In this document: positions 16,671-26,711 of the stretch, one piece after another | How positions within the stretch are numbered: the stretch's first letter is position 1 | Layout of the letters: every line of letters begins with the position of its first letter | Source: Pseudomonadota bacterium | Lineage (GTDB): Bacteria > Pseudomonadota > Gammaproteobacteria > Burkholderiales > Burkholderiaceae_C | Length of the DNA: 64,000 nucleotides | Direction of reading: 5' to 3' | NCBI GenBank assembly: GCA_021819435.1 | Contig: JAKARB010000002.1 | Span: 62,001-126,000 of the forward strand | The notes under the pieces: model-generated | Database searches by the model: none | Told to the model about the DNA's origin: nothing | The model's input: the letters and a program-made list of their open reading frames with translations, nothing else | Position numbers and translations under genes: made by a program

Positions 16671-17279
16671 ATGAACCTCGAGTCCTACAACCAGATCGCC
16701 TTGCAATGGGCTGCTGCGCGCTCTGCCTTTTTCGGCCGTGAGCGGCAATACCTCGATGCGGTGCTGGCCGCGACGCCCGCCGGAGCCACGATCCTCGATT
16801 TGGGGTGTGGCACGGGGCGCCCCATGGCCGAATACGTCGTGGCCCAAGGTCGGCGTGTGCTGGGTGTCGACCAGTCTGAGGCCATGTTGGCGCTCGCCCG
16901 GTTCAACCTGCCGAGCGAGCAATGGGTGCTCGCCACGCTGGAGGCTTTCGAGCCCGATGTACCCTGCCATGGCGCGCTGTTGTGGGATTCGCTTTTCCAC
17001 GTGCAGCGCAGGGACCATGAGCCGATCTTGCGCAAGGTGGTGGGTGCCTTGCCGGTGGGGGCCCGGCTCATGCTCACCGTGGGCGGTTCAGCCCACTCGG
17101 CGTTCGTCGACACCATGTTCGGCCAAAGCTTTTTCTATGACTCGAACACGCCCGAGGAGTCAGAGCAGATCTTGGGGGCCCTTGGCTGCCGCATCGTCAT
17201 CGGCGAGTTCATGAACAAGCCCGATGGTGGCCGAGACAAGGGCCGTTACGCCATCGTGGCCGAAAAGCTCGGCACTTGA
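16671..17279 (+). CDS. Class I SAM-dependent methyltransferase
   Basis: A 202-residue Rossmann-fold methyltransferase. Motif I is ILDLGCGTGRPMAEY, the acidic residue after strand 2 is in VLGVDQSEAML, and a motif II region is GALLWDSLFHV. The product continues to a typical C-terminal pair of strands (DKGRYAIVAEKLG). ATG 16671 was preferred to 16641 because the domain starts there. The substrate is unknown; the small size suggests a small-molecule enzyme. Confidence 0.82.
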   Translation: MNLESYNQIALQWAAARSAFFGRERQYLDAVLAATPAGATILDLGCGTGRPMAEYVVAQGRRVLGVDQSEAMLALARFNLPSEQWVLATLEAFEPDVPCHGALLWDSLFHVQRRDHEPILRKVVGALPVGARLMLTVGGSAHSAFVDTMFGQSFFYDSNTPEESEQILGALGCRIVIGEFMNKPDGGRDKGRYAIVAEKLGT

Positions 17280-17411
17280 GATGCGCGGCCATCTGCCAGG
17301 GGCCGAAGTTGGACTGCCGAGCGTTTCGCGTCAGAATGAGGGGCATGTGCCGGCCCGGCGCACTCCTCAGTTGCGTCGCGCGAAACAAGACCCGTGTTCT
17401 GGAGATGGACC

Positions 17412-17975
17412 ATGGCCCAATCGCCTTCCTCCAACGTTGGCCCGCTTGCCTCGGGCCTCGAAACCCTGAACATGAGAGGCGTGCCCTGGTGGGCGGCGGT
17501 GATGATCGCCCTGGGCTCGGCCATCGTCGCGGCCTGGGGCACGCAAGCCTGGCTTCAGCGAGAGGGCACGGCGCCACCATCCGCTGTGGGCGTGCCAGCC
17601 GATGAGCAGGCCTTGATCGACCTCGCACCCACTGCGGCTGGAACGTTGCCAGCGCATTCGTCGGAGTCATCGAGCGCACAGCCTCCTGCCCATGCCCCGA
17701 CGATGCTTTACGGCATGCTGCCCCTGCGCAGCGGACAGGTCGTGAGCGAGGCGCAATGCCGTCAACGGGCAGCAGATGCCATGAAGGAGGCGGGCATCTC
17801 CGAGATCGACACGGGCGGAGAGTCTGCGTTGTTTGCCCGCCAGGGCGACTATGCGTTTTTTGTCGGCTGCCACCTCGATCAAAAGCTCGTCCTCGTGGGG
17901 GCTGCGGGGCCCGTGCCGGAGCAGGCCGAGTCGCTTCAGGAGCAACTCTTGCGTTCGCTGCAGACGCGCTTCTGA
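17412..17975 (+). CDS. Membrane-anchored hypothetical protein
   Basis: A 187-residue protein with GGAGA 6 bases before ATG 17412. One transmembrane segment (VPWWAAVMIALGSAIVAAWG) lies near residue 25, followed by a Pro/Ser/Ala-rich linker and a small C-terminal domain containing two cysteines (EAQCRQRAAD and FVGCHLDQK). The likely topology is inside-to-outside with the domain in the periplasm. The family was not recognised. Confidence 0.65.
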   Translation: MAQSPSSNVGPLASGLETLNMRGVPWWAAVMIALGSAIVAAWGTQAWLQREGTAPPSAVGVPADEQALIDLAPTAAGTLPAHSSESSSAQPPAHAPTMLYGMLPLRSGQVVSEAQCRQRAADAMKEAGISEIDTGGESALFARQGDYAFFVGCHLDQKLVLVGAAGPVPEQAESLQEQLLRSLQTRF

Positions 17976-18046
17976 AAACCTGGGGGCGGGGCTGGGCACG
18001 AATGCCTGCGGCGTGAATGTGGCTGGTGAGCGGCACAATCTCGCCC

Positions 18047-18532
18047 ATGTGGACGCAGATCACCCTGGCCGACCTGGGCCACCCCGAACACGCCGACGCC
18101 ATCGTCAACCTGCTGGATGCCTACGCCCGCGACGAGATGGGCGGCGGACGCCCCTTGAGTGAACATGTGCGGCGCAACCTCGTGCCCGAGTTGCGCAAGC
18201 GCCAGGGCGTGCACGTGGTGCTGGCCTTCGTGGGCGACGAGGCGGCGGGCATGGCCATCTGCATGGAGGGCTTTTCCACCTTCGCGTGCGAACCCTTGCT
18301 CAATGTGCATGACATGGTGGTGCTGCCGACGCACCGGGGCCAGGGCTTGGCCGGACAGCTGTTGGCCGAGGTGGAGCGCCTGGCGCGCGAGCGAGGCTGC
18401 TGCAAGATCACGCTGGAGGTGCTGGAGGGCAATGTGTCGGCGCAGGCTGCCTACCGGCGTGCCGGGTTCGCCGGGTATCAGCTCGACCCGCGCATGGGCC
18501 GTGCGCTGTTCTGGCAGAAGGTGCTGGCCTGA
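18047..18532 (+). CDS. GNAT family N-acetyltransferase
   Basis: A 161-residue acetyltransferase. The acetyl-CoA-binding motif A is VLPTHRGQGLAGQLLAEVERLA (R/Q-x-x-G-x-G/A), followed by CCKITLEVLEGNVSAQAAYRRAGF, the typical GNAT motif B. The acceptor cannot be predicted. The ATG at 18047 starts the domain; a start 30 bases earlier is possible. A terminator follows within 20 bp. Confidence 0.85.
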   Translation: MWTQITLADLGHPEHADAIVNLLDAYARDEMGGGRPLSEHVRRNLVPELRKRQGVHVVLAFVGDEAAGMAICMEGFSTFACEPLLNVHDMVVLPTHRGQGLAGQLLAEVERLARERGCCKITLEVLEGNVSAQAAYRRAGFAGYQLDPRMGRALFWQKVLA

Positions 18533-18550
18533 AGGATGTCGCTCAGGGAT

Positions 18551-18588
18551 TGCCCTCCCCCTGGTTTTTGGGAGGGGAGGGCAGTTTT
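18551..18588 (+). terminator. Rho-independent terminator
   Basis: A perfect 10-bp stem, TGCCCTCCCC with GGGGAGGGCA, encloses a 13-base loop and is followed by GTTTTG. It lies just after the acetyltransferase gene. The following 120 bp to 18709 are intergenic and presumably carry the protease promoter. Confidence 0.65.
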
Positions 18589-18709
18589 GCGACAGTTCGG
18601 GCTCCATTCAAATCGCTCAGACGATCAGGGGATTGGAATCGCCCCGTATCAGTGCTTTACTTGAACTTTTGAGAAATATGTCTCACCCCCAGAGGGTGAA
18701 GGTGAACCC

Positions 18710-19771
18710 ATGAAGCCCCTGTCGTCGCTGCTGCCGCTTGGTTGGATTTTTGCTGCGGCGGCCCTCCTGCCGGGACAGGCGATGGCTCTGGCCTACCAGA
18801 ATGCATCTGGCGTCACGGCGGAGTCGACCATCAGCGATCCGTCTTTCAGTTTCCTGGATGGCGTGGGCTATGTGTTGACGGCCAATCCGTCGGCAGGCAA
18901 CTACGTGGCCTGCTCGGGCGCGGCGCTGTCTTCGCGCATCATCCTCACTTCGTCGCATTGCTTCGACTTCAACTACGACAACAAGACGGACAACAGCCGT
19001 TCCATGTTCTATGCGTGGGAAGGCACCGGCGCCAACCGCGGGTTGACCCAATACAACGGCGACGTGGTGGTGTCTCCACAGCATGAGCTCATCCTGGCGG
19101 GTGGGTACAAGGCTTACAGCGACATCGCGTTGATCGTGCTGGACACGCCCTTGGAGTCGACAACGCCGACTTACGCCGTGTATTCAGGGCCGCTTTCCAA
19201 CAACGCCCTGAACAAGTTGGGCGACGGTGCGATGTTGGTGGGCTACGGGCAGCACTACGAAGAGGGGCAGTTCATCGAAGGCGGCAGCGCCTTCAATCGC
19301 TGGGTGGGTTACACCAAGATCGATGGCTACGACCCGACCAAGGGCGGCACGCTGTCGGCCACGCTTGTCAATGGCACGTCGGTGCTGGCTCCGGGTGATT
19401 CTGGCGGCCCCTTGATGTCTTGGACCGAGGCAGGTGGCCAGCCCTTGGGGGTGATTTTTGGCACGGGCGCTTACGCCCGCGACAACCAGGGCAATGGCCG
19501 CTATGCGGATTTGGGCGATGAATCCTACTGGAGCTTCATTGGCATGCAGGCCGAGTTCATCCGCACGATCGCTGCTCGCTATGGCGAGACGGTGAAGTTC
19601 TATGCGGGCGATGACCTGGCGGCATGCCGCAAGAGCCTGACGTGCCCGGGCTTCCCGGTGAGCGCCCCGGTTTCCCACGCGCCAGAGCCGGCTGAATGGG
19701 CCCTGCTGGCCACCGGGTTGGTCACCGTCGGGGCCCTCGCGCGCCGCCGCCGGAAAGTTCGTGCTGGTTGA
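18710..19771 (+). CDS. Trypsin-like serine protease with PEP-CTERM sorting signal
   Basis: A 353-residue exported S1-family protease. A signal peptide ends near GQAMALA. The triad is visible: His in LTSSHCFDF, Asp in YSDIALIVLD and Ser in APGDSGGPL. The C-terminus is a classical PEP-CTERM tripartite tail: PEPAEW, a hydrophobic helix ALLATGLVTVGALA, and the basic end RRRRKVRAG. Such tails are recognised and cleaved by an exosortase at the inner membrane. No exosortase gene lies in this window, so it must be elsewhere. The role of the protease is unknown. Confidence 0.9.
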   Translation: MKPLSSLLPLGWIFAAAALLPGQAMALAYQNASGVTAESTISDPSFSFLDGVGYVLTANPSAGNYVACSGAALSSRIILTSSHCFDFNYDNKTDNSRSMFYAWEGTGANRGLTQYNGDVVVSPQHELILAGGYKAYSDIALIVLDTPLESTTPTYAVYSGPLSNNALNKLGDGAMLVGYGQHYEEGQFIEGGSAFNRWVGYTKIDGYDPTKGGTLSATLVNGTSVLAPGDSGGPLMSWTEAGGQPLGVIFGTGAYARDNQGNGRYADLGDESYWSFIGMQAEFIRTIAARYGETVKFYAGDDLAACRKSLTCPGFPVSAPVSHAPEPAEWALLATGLVTVGALARRRRKVRAG

Positions 19772-19801
19772 GCGCATTGGGTTCGCTCGGTCACCATGAC
19801 A

Positions 19802-19831
19802 AAGGCCCGCGCACTGCGGGCCTTGTTTTTT
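19802..19831. terminator. Rho-independent terminator between convergent genes
   Basis: A 9-bp stem, AAGGCCCGC with GCGGGCCTT, with a 5-base loop, is followed by GTTTTTT. It serves the protease gene and, since the fmdB gene converges on it, may also act for the opposite strand. Confidence 0.85.
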
Positions 19832-19844
19832 CAGCTCCTGCTCG

Positions 19845-20210
19845 TCAATGGCTGATCATCCACGGGCGTTTGCTCGGGAAGGCCTTGGCGCCGTTGGACG
19901 CCGTTACCGTGGCGCTGCGGATGCCTTTGCCGCCTGTCCCGCAGCAGCCGCACCCTGAGGGGTGCTTGAGCCGCGCGTAGGCGCCTTCCTGGTAGCCCTT
20001 CGATGTCATGGGTGCATGGCGGGCGGTTTCGTTGCGCTCCATGGCTGTGCGCGTGTCGCCGCTGAGGCAGGCCAGGCGCGGGGCGCTGACGAACACGCGA
20101 GGCGATGCGGTGCCGCAGTCGGGGCAGGTGGCGGGCTCGTTGCGCTCGGTCAGGCTGCGGAAGGCGTCGAAGCCCCCGCAGCTCGGACAGTCGTAGTCGT
20201 AGGTGGGCAT
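19845..20210 (-). CDS. fmdB: FmdB family zinc-ribbon protein
   Basis: A 121-residue protein with the FmdB N-terminal zinc ribbon: MPTYDYDCPSCGGFDAF and, 20 residues later, TCPDCG, giving two CxxC pairs. The C-terminal part carries a second cysteine cluster, GCGCCG. In Methylophilus, FmdB is described as a putative regulatory protein for formamidase expression. Here it directly follows fmdA (16-bp gap) at the end of the transporter operon, which supports the assignment. How it acts is not known. Confidence 0.88.
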   Translation of the reverse strand: MPTYDYDCPSCGGFDAFRSLTERNEPATCPDCGTASPRVFVSAPRLACLSGDTRTAMERNETARHAPMTSKGYQEGAYARLKHPSGCGCCGTGGKGIRSATVTASNGAKAFPSKRPWMISH

Positions 20211-20226
20211 GCGGGGGGCTCCTCGG

Positions 20227-21462
20227 TCACTTCACGATGTCGTACGAAATCGGCATGTCGATGCTGCCGTCGAGCATCTTCACGGGGCCAGCGGCCGTCG
20301 GGTTGATGTCGAATTCGAAGATTTCGGTGGGCAGCCACAAGGTGGCGCAGGCGTTGGGGATGTCGACCACGCCGCTGATGTGGCCCTGCACTGGCGCCGT
20401 GCCGAGGATGGAGTAGGCCTGGGCCTTGGAGTAGCCGAACTTGGTCAGGTACTCGATGGCGTTGAGGCAGGCCTGGCGGTAGGCCACGTGCACGTCGAGG
20501 TAGTGCTGCTTGCCTTGTTCGTCGACCGAGATGCCTTCGAAGATCAGGTAGTCCTTGTAGTTGGGCGTGATGGGACTGGGCTTGAAGATGGGGTTCTTGA
20601 TGCCGTACTTGGCCATGCCGCCCTTGATGAGGTTGACGCGCATGTGCACCCAGCCGGCCATTTCGATGGCGCCGCAGAAGGTGATTTCGCCATCGCCCTG
20701 GCTGAAGTGCAGGTCGCCCACGGAGAGGCCGGCGCCATCGACGTAGACGGGGAAGAAGACCTTGGAGCCGCGCGAGAGGTCCTTGATGTCGCAGTTGCCG
20801 CCGTGCTCGCGCGGGGGCACGGTGCGGGCGCCTTCGGCGGCGATCTTGTCCTTGACTTCGCCGGTGGCCTTGCCGGCGTGCGTGGTCTTGGCGAACGGCG
20901 GGTTGGCCAGCGGCGGCACGCGGTCGGGTTGCTTTGCGATGAAGTCCACCTCGCGCTCGTTCCACATGTCGAGCATCTTCTTGTCGGGCAGGCAGCCGAT
21001 GAGGCCGGGGTGGATCAGGCCCGCGAACTCGACGCCGGGGATGTGGCGGCTTTTGGTGAACATGCCGTTGAAGTCCCAGATGGACTTCTGCGCATTGGGG
21101 AAGTGCTCGGTCAGGAAGCCGCCGCCGTTGTTCTTGCTGAAGAAGCCGTTGAAGCCCCAAAGGCTGTCGGGCTTGGCGCCAATGTCGAGCAGGTCGACCA
21201 CCAGCAGGTCGCCAGGCTCCGCGCCCTTGATGCCGACGGGGCCGGAGAGGAAGTGCACGGTGGTCAGGTCGACGTCGCGCACGTCGTCGGCGCTGTCGTT
21301 GTTCTGGATGTAGCCGCCGGTCCAGTCGAAGGTTTCGAGGATGAAGTCATCGCCCGGGTTGACCCAGCAGGCCATCGGGATGTCCGGGTGCCAGCGGTTG
21401 TGCACCATCGGGTTGTTGTAGGGGGAGTCTTTGAGATCGACCTTGATCAGCGTTTCAGGCAT
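20227..21462 (-). CDS. fmdA: Formamidase / acetamidase
   Basis: A 411-residue enzyme of the FmdA/AmdA family that hydrolyses formamide (and short-chain amides) to ammonia and the acid. The start MPETLIKVDLKDSPYN, HNRWHPDIPMA, NDSADDVRDVDL and GDLHFSQGDGEITFCGAIE are family hallmarks. I chose the ATG at 21462 since GAGAGGTG lies just upstream, rather than one seven codons earlier. It follows urtE by 54 bp. With the upstream transporter it forms an uptake-and-hydrolysis pathway for formamide-like compounds. Confidence 0.95.
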   Translation of the reverse strand: MPETLIKVDLKDSPYNNPMVHNRWHPDIPMACWVNPGDDFILETFDWTGGYIQNNDSADDVRDVDLTTVHFLSGPVGIKGAEPGDLLVVDLLDIGAKPDSLWGFNGFFSKNNGGGFLTEHFPNAQKSIWDFNGMFTKSRHIPGVEFAGLIHPGLIGCLPDKKMLDMWNEREVDFIAKQPDRVPPLANPPFAKTTHAGKATGEVKDKIAAEGARTVPPREHGGNCDIKDLSRGSKVFFPVYVDGAGLSVGDLHFSQGDGEITFCGAIEMAGWVHMRVNLIKGGMAKYGIKNPIFKPSPITPNYKDYLIFEGISVDEQGKQHYLDVHVAYRQACLNAIEYLTKFGYSKAQAYSILGTAPVQGHISGVVDIPNACATLWLPTEIFEFDINPTAAGPVKMLDGSIDMPISYDIVK

Positions 21463-21516
21463 GGCACACCTCTCGAATGGCAAATGGGTGGTTAGGGAGA
21501 AAGGTTTCGTGGGGGC

Positions 21517-22206
21517 TCACACGGACAGATAGGCCTTGATGCGCTCGGCATCGGTGTCGGCGCGGGTGGTCTCGTGCACCAGCCGGCCGCCTTCGATCAC
21601 GAAGAGGCGGTCGGCCACATCCATCGCGAAGCTCAGCACCTGCTCGCTGACGACGATGGTGATTTCGCGCAGCTTGCGGATCTCGTTGAGTGCCTTGGCG
21701 ATGTCCTTGATGATCGAAGGCTGGATGCCTTCGGTCGGTTCGTCGAGCAGCAGCACCTTGGGGTTGGTGACGAGGGCGCGCGCGATGGCGAGCTGCTGTT
21801 GCTGACCGCCCGAGAGGTTGCCGCCCTTGCGGTGCTTCATGTCGAAGAGCACGGGGAAGAGGCTGTAGATCTCGTCGGGGATGCGCTTGTGCTTGGCGTT
21901 TTCCAGGCCGGTCTGGATGTTTTCTTCCACCGTGAGGGTGGGGAAAATCATGCGGCCCTGGGGCACGTAGGCGATGCCCTTCTTCACGCGCTGGAAGCTC
22001 TCGTCTTTCGTGACGTTGCTGCCGGCGACGGTGATCTCACCTGACTTGGTGGGCAGCACACCCATCAGGCTCTTGAACAGCGTGGTCTTGCCCATGCCGT
22101 TGCGGCCCATGATGGCGATGGTCTCGTTCTTGTTGCCCTCGAACGAGATGCCGTGCAGCGCCTCGCTCTGGCCGTAGGCGACGTGGAGGTCTTTGACTTG
22201 CAGCAT
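21517..22206 (-). CDS. urtE: Urea/short-chain amide ABC transporter ATP-binding protein UrtE
   Basis: A 229-residue ABC ATPase of the branched-chain amino acid/urea class (LivF-like). Walker A is GRNGMGKTT, the signature motif is LSGGQQQQLAIARAL, Walker B is VLLLDEPTEGIQP and the switch region is IVVSEQVLSFA; the EG in DEPTEG is typical of UrtE. It pairs with UrtD to energise the UrtB/UrtC permease. The gene is 12 bp from urtD. Since formamidase rather than urease follows, the transported substrate may be formamide or another short amide, as for the fmdDEF system of Methylophilus. Confidence 0.93.
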   Translation of the reverse strand: MLQVKDLHVAYGQSEALHGISFEGNKNETIAIMGRNGMGKTTLFKSLMGVLPTKSGEITVAGSNVTKDESFQRVKKGIAYVPQGRMIFPTLTVEENIQTGLENAKHKRIPDEIYSLFPVLFDMKHRKGGNLSGGQQQQLAIARALVTNPKVLLLDEPTEGIQPSIIKDIAKALNEIRKLREITIVVSEQVLSFAMDVADRLFVIEGGRLVHETTRADTDAERIKAYLSV

Positions 22207-22218
22207 GGTGGTCTCCTG

Positions 22219-22962
<744 letters not shown>

Positions 22963-23029
22963 GGGGAGACTCCGGTTGTCGATGCGAGGTGTGGTGCGGT
23001 GAGCGATGGCGTGCAGCCGATGAGGCCGA

Positions 23030-24241
23030 TCAAGCCTGCTGGCCGCTCATGCCCGGTGGCAGGGAGCCGCCGTCCTTGTCGCTGCCTGATTTGTTGGCCG
23101 GCAGGACGGCGGGGTAGATGGCGTGAGCGGTCTTGATGCGCTCGTCTTGCAGCTTGCGATCGGCCTGGCGCTTGGCCCACCAGGGCTTGATCTTTTGCTC
23201 CCACAGGCCGGCCAGGCCGTCGGGGAAGGCCATGGTCACGCCGATGAAGAGCGCGGCCATCAGGAACAGCCAAAGATCAGGTGCCGACTCGGAGAAGTAG
23301 GTCTTGCCGAAGTTCACCAGCAGCGCGCCGTAGATGGCGCCGACCAGGCTCATGCGGCCGCCCACCGCGGCGAATATCACCATCTCGATGGAAGGCACGA
23401 TGCCGACGAAAGACGGCGACATGAAGCCCACCTGCAGCGAGAACATCGCGCCGCCGATGGCCGAGAGGCCCGCCGCCAAGCAGAAGGCGAAGACCTTGAA
23501 CATGGAGACGTCGTAGCCGGAGAAGCGCACGCGGTCTTCCTTGTCGCGCATGGCCAGCAGCAGGGTGCCCAGCTTCGAGGACTGCACCCAGCGGCACAGC
23601 AGCACGCTGCCGAGCAGCAGGGCGCAGCACACGTAGTACAAGATCAGCTTGGCGTGGTCGGTGCGGATGTCCCAGCCCTTGAGCGTCTTCAGGTCGGTGA
23701 TGCCGTTGACGCCGCCGGTGTAGCCCTGCTGGCCGATGATGAGCACCGTCAGCACCAGGGCCACGGCCTGCGTGATGATGGCGAAGTACACGCCGCCCAC
23801 GCGCCGCTTGAACATCGCGAAGCCGACGATGAAGGCCAGCAGCATGGGCACCACCACCACCGCGATCAGCGAGAAGGTGAGGCTGTGAAAGGGCTGCCAC
23901 CACAAGGGCAGCGCGGTGAGCTGGTTCCAGTCCATGAAGTCGGGGATGCCCGGCGTGGACTGGATCTTGGTGCTCTCGGGGTCGGAGGCTTCCAGCTTGA
24001 GGAACATGGCCATCATGTAGCCGCCCAGGCCGAAGAACACGCCTTGGCCGAGGCTGAGGATGCCGGCATGGCCCCAGAGCATGACCAGGCCCAGCGCGAC
24101 GAAGGCGTAGGTCAGGTACTTGCCCACCATGTTGAGGCGGAAGGTGTCCAGGGCCAGGGGGAAGGCCACCAGGAGGACCAGCGCCAGCAGCACGAAGCTG
24201 CCGAGCTTTTGCTGGTCGAGCCAGGATTTGATCGCTTGCAT
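23030..24241 (-). CDS. urtC: Urea/short-chain amide ABC transporter permease UrtC
   Basis: A 403-residue LivM-like permease with about ten hydrophobic segments. Family features are YAFVALGLVMLWGHAGILSLG and GVFFGLGGYMMAMFL near the N-terminus, VYFAIITQAVALVL, and the cytoplasmic-loop motif MRDKEDRVRFSGYDVSMFKV that contacts the ATPases. A hydrophilic tail of about 40 residues follows the last helix. It forms the channel with UrtB in the inner membrane. Confidence 0.92.
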   Translation of the reverse strand: MQAIKSWLDQQKLGSFVLLALVLLVAFPLALDTFRLNMVGKYLTYAFVALGLVMLWGHAGILSLGQGVFFGLGGYMMAMFLKLEASDPESTKIQSTPGIPDFMDWNQLTALPLWWQPFHSLTFSLIAVVVVPMLLAFIVGFAMFKRRVGGVYFAIITQAVALVLTVLIIGQQGYTGGVNGITDLKTLKGWDIRTDHAKLILYYVCCALLLGSVLLCRWVQSSKLGTLLLAMRDKEDRVRFSGYDVSMFKVFAFCLAAGLSAIGGAMFSLQVGFMSPSFVGIVPSIEMVIFAAVGGRMSLVGAIYGALLVNFGKTYFSESAPDLWLFLMAALFIGVTMAFPDGLAGLWEQKIKPWWAKRQADRKLQDERIKTAHAIYPAVLPANKSGSDKDGGSLPPGMSGQQA

Positions 24242-24271
24242 GGGTGTGCTCCTTGTTTGCGCGTCAAGACA

Positions 24272-25201
24272 TCAACGGCGGACCTTGGATGCGAACAGGC
24301 CTTGCGGGCGCAGCATCAAGATCGTGATGACGGTCATCAGCGTCAGCACCTTGGCCATGGAGCCGGTCATGAAGAACTCCGAGATCGACTGCGTCTGCGC
24401 GATGCCGAAGGCCGATGCCACCGTGCCCAGCAGGCTGCCCGCGCCGCCGAAGGTGACCACCAGGAAGCTGTCGACGATGTAGAGCGAGCCGCTGGTGGGG
24501 CCCGTGGAGCCAATGGTGGTGAAGGCCGCGCCCGCCACGCCGGCGATGCCGCAGCCGATGGCGAACGTGAGCCGGTCGGTCTTCTTCGTGTTGATGCCGA
24601 TGGCGTTGGCCATCACGCGGTTGCTGACCGTGGCGCGCACGCGCAGGCCCCAGCGGGCCTTGTAGAGGGCCAGCAGCAAGAGGGCGGTGACGACGGCGGT
24701 CAGGCCCATCACGAACAGGCCGTTGATGGGGATGTCCAGGCCTTCGGCGGGGGCCCATGAGCCCATCAGCCAGTCAGGCAGCGTGGGGCTGACTTCCTTG
24801 GGGCCGAAGGTGGAGCGAAAGACCTGCTGCAGGCCCAGGCTCAGACCCCAGGTGGCCAGCAGGGTGTCGAGCGGGCGTTTGTAGAGGTGGCGGATGAGGG
24901 CCCACTCGGTGAGCCAGCCCGCCGCGAAGGCGATCAGGAAGGCGGCCACGATGGCCACCGGGAAGTACATCTGCACGAAGCCGGGCGCGTAGGTCTCGGT
25001 CAGCGTCGAGCCTAGGTAGACCGTGTAGGCGCCGATGGTCATGAACTCGCCGTGGGCCATGTTGATGACCCCCATCTGGCCGAAGATCACCGCCAGGCCC
25101 AGGCCCATGAGCAGCAGCACGGAAAACAGGCTCAGCCCGGCGAAGCCTTGCATGAGCCCGATGTTGAGCATGTCGTTGAGTGTCATGTCCATGTCGTTCA
25201 C
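24272..25201 (-). CDS. urtB: Urea/short-chain amide ABC transporter permease UrtB
   Basis: A 309-residue LivH-like permease. The conserved region FGQMGVINMAHGEFMTIGAY lies near residue 45 and a second conserved loop is RVMANAIGINTKKTDRLTFA. About eight hydrophobic segments are visible. Several in-frame ATGs occur at the start; the first was kept. The gene follows the substrate-binding protein gene after 99 bp, and urtC follows after 30 bp. Confidence 0.92.
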   Translation of the reverse strand: MNDMDMTLNDMLNIGLMQGFAGLSLFSVLLLMGLGLAVIFGQMGVINMAHGEFMTIGAYTVYLGSTLTETYAPGFVQMYFPVAIVAAFLIAFAAGWLTEWALIRHLYKRPLDTLLATWGLSLGLQQVFRSTFGPKEVSPTLPDWLMGSWAPAEGLDIPINGLFVMGLTAVVTALLLLALYKARWGLRVRATVSNRVMANAIGINTKKTDRLTFAIGCGIAGVAGAAFTTIGSTGPTSGSLYIVDSFLVVTFGGAGSLLGTVASAFGIAQTQSISEFFMTGSMAKVLTLMTVITILMLRPQGLFASKVRR

Positions 25202-25300
25202 CCTCGCATCCGAAAAAACCTGCGCGGCCCGCCCGGTGCTGGCGCGGGCCGCCGCAGGAAGCAGGTGGTGTCAAACCGCACCACCCGCGCGCTCACACTG

Positions 25301-26581
25301 TCATTGATATCCCTTGGGGAAGGGGTTCGGTTCGATCAGCTCGGGCGACTCGGAGACCACCTTGAAGGTGCCGTCCGGCTGGCCTTGGGCGATGCGCGAC
25401 TTGCTCCACAGGTGATGGTTGGCGTGCACCTTGACATAGCCCTCGGGCGCGGTCTTGAGCTCGATGCCCGGCGAGGCGGCCACCACCTTGTCCACGTCGA
25501 AGCTGCCGGCCTTCTCGACCGCGGCCTTCCACAGCCAGGGGCCGAGGTAGGCGGCCTGCGTCACGTCGCCGATCACGGCCTTCGGCCCGTAGGCCTTCTT
25601 GAATGCCTCGACGAACTTCTTGTTGTTGTCGTTGGTCAGCGTCTGGAAGTACTTCATCGAGCTGTAGAAGCCGGCGAAGTTCTCGCCGCCCACGCCCAGC
25701 ATCTCGTCCTCGGTCACCGACAACGTCAGCAGGAACTGCTTGGCACCGGTGATGCCGGCGGCCTTGAGCTGCTTGTAAAAGGCCACGTTGGAGCCACCCA
25801 CCACGGCGGCGAAGATGCAGTCGGGCTTGGCCACCTTGATCTTGTTGATCAGCGAGTTGAAGTTGGTGTGGCCCAGCGGGTAGTACTCCTCGCCGACGAC
25901 CTTGCCCAGCTTGCCCACCGACTCGATGTGCTTGCGCGCGATCTTCATCGAGGTGCGCGGCCAGATGTAGTCGGAGCCGACGAGGAAGAAGGTTTTGGCC
26001 TTCTTCTCTTTGGCGCCCCAGTCCAGACCGTAGATGATCTGTTGCGTGGCTTCCTGGCCGGTGTAGATCACGTTCTTGGACTGCTCCAGGCCTTCGTAGA
26101 AGGTGGGGTAGTACAGCAGGCCGTTTTCCTTCTCGAAAATGGGCAGCACGGCCTTGCGTGAGGCCGATGTCCAGCAACCGAAGACGCAGGCCACCTTGTC
26201 GTTGACCAGCAGCTTCTTGGACTTCTCGGCGAACGTCGGCCAGTCGGAGGCGCCGTCTTCCTTGATGACCTTGATCTTGCGACCCAGGATGCCGCCCATG
26301 GCGTTGATCTGGTCGATGGCGAGTTGCTCGGCCTGGATGGAGCCGGTCTCGGAAATCGCCATGGTGCCGGTGGCCGAGTGCAACTGGCCGACGATGACCT
26401 CGGTGTCGGTCACGGCCAGCTTGGTGGTGTTGACCTTGGCGGTCGGGAAGGACTGCGCGTTGGCGGCGGTGGCAAACACCCCCAGGCCGCCGGCACCGGC
26501 CATGCCGGCCAGGGGCAGGGCGCCCATGCCTTGCAGCAGACGGCGGCGGTTGCGGGAGAGGTCATCTTCGCGGTTCGACAT
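25301..26581 (-). CDS. urtA: Urea/short-chain amide ABC transporter substrate-binding protein UrtA
   Basis: A 426-residue periplasmic binding protein, first gene of the operon. The start MSNREDDLSRNRRRLLQG gives a twin-arginine signal (NRRRLLQGM) followed by a Gly/Ala-rich h-region and ANA cleavage site, so export by Tat is likely; AAGGAG precedes the ATG. Typical UrtA/FmdD sequence follows: VGQLHSATGTMAISE, GCWTSASRKAVLPIFE, LLYYPTFYEG and LVGSDYIWPRTS. The ligand is urea in UrtA and short-chain amides in the Methylophilus FmdD protein; the neighbouring formamidase favours amides. Confidence 0.92.
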   Translation of the reverse strand: MSNREDDLSRNRRRLLQGMGALPLAGMAGAGGLGVFATAANAQSFPTAKVNTTKLAVTDTEVIVGQLHSATGTMAISETGSIQAEQLAIDQINAMGGILGRKIKVIKEDGASDWPTFAEKSKKLLVNDKVACVFGCWTSASRKAVLPIFEKENGLLYYPTFYEGLEQSKNVIYTGQEATQQIIYGLDWGAKEKKAKTFFLVGSDYIWPRTSMKIARKHIESVGKLGKVVGEEYYPLGHTNFNSLINKIKVAKPDCIFAAVVGGSNVAFYKQLKAAGITGAKQFLLTLSVTEDEMLGVGGENFAGFYSSMKYFQTLTNDNNKKFVEAFKKAYGPKAVIGDVTQAAYLGPWLWKAAVEKAGSFDVDKVVAASPGIELKTAPEGYVKVHANHHLWSKSRIAQGQPDGTFKVVSESPELIEPNPFPKGYQ

Positions 26582-26711
26582 GGAAAGGCTCCTTGCACAA
26601 AAATGGGTTGCCGATGGGGAATCCATGCCGCGTCCCGGTGCATGCCTTGTCAAACAGCGAGCCCGGCGCGGCCTTGAGACGTACCTTAGGCAGCGCCAGG
26701 GTTTTCATGAA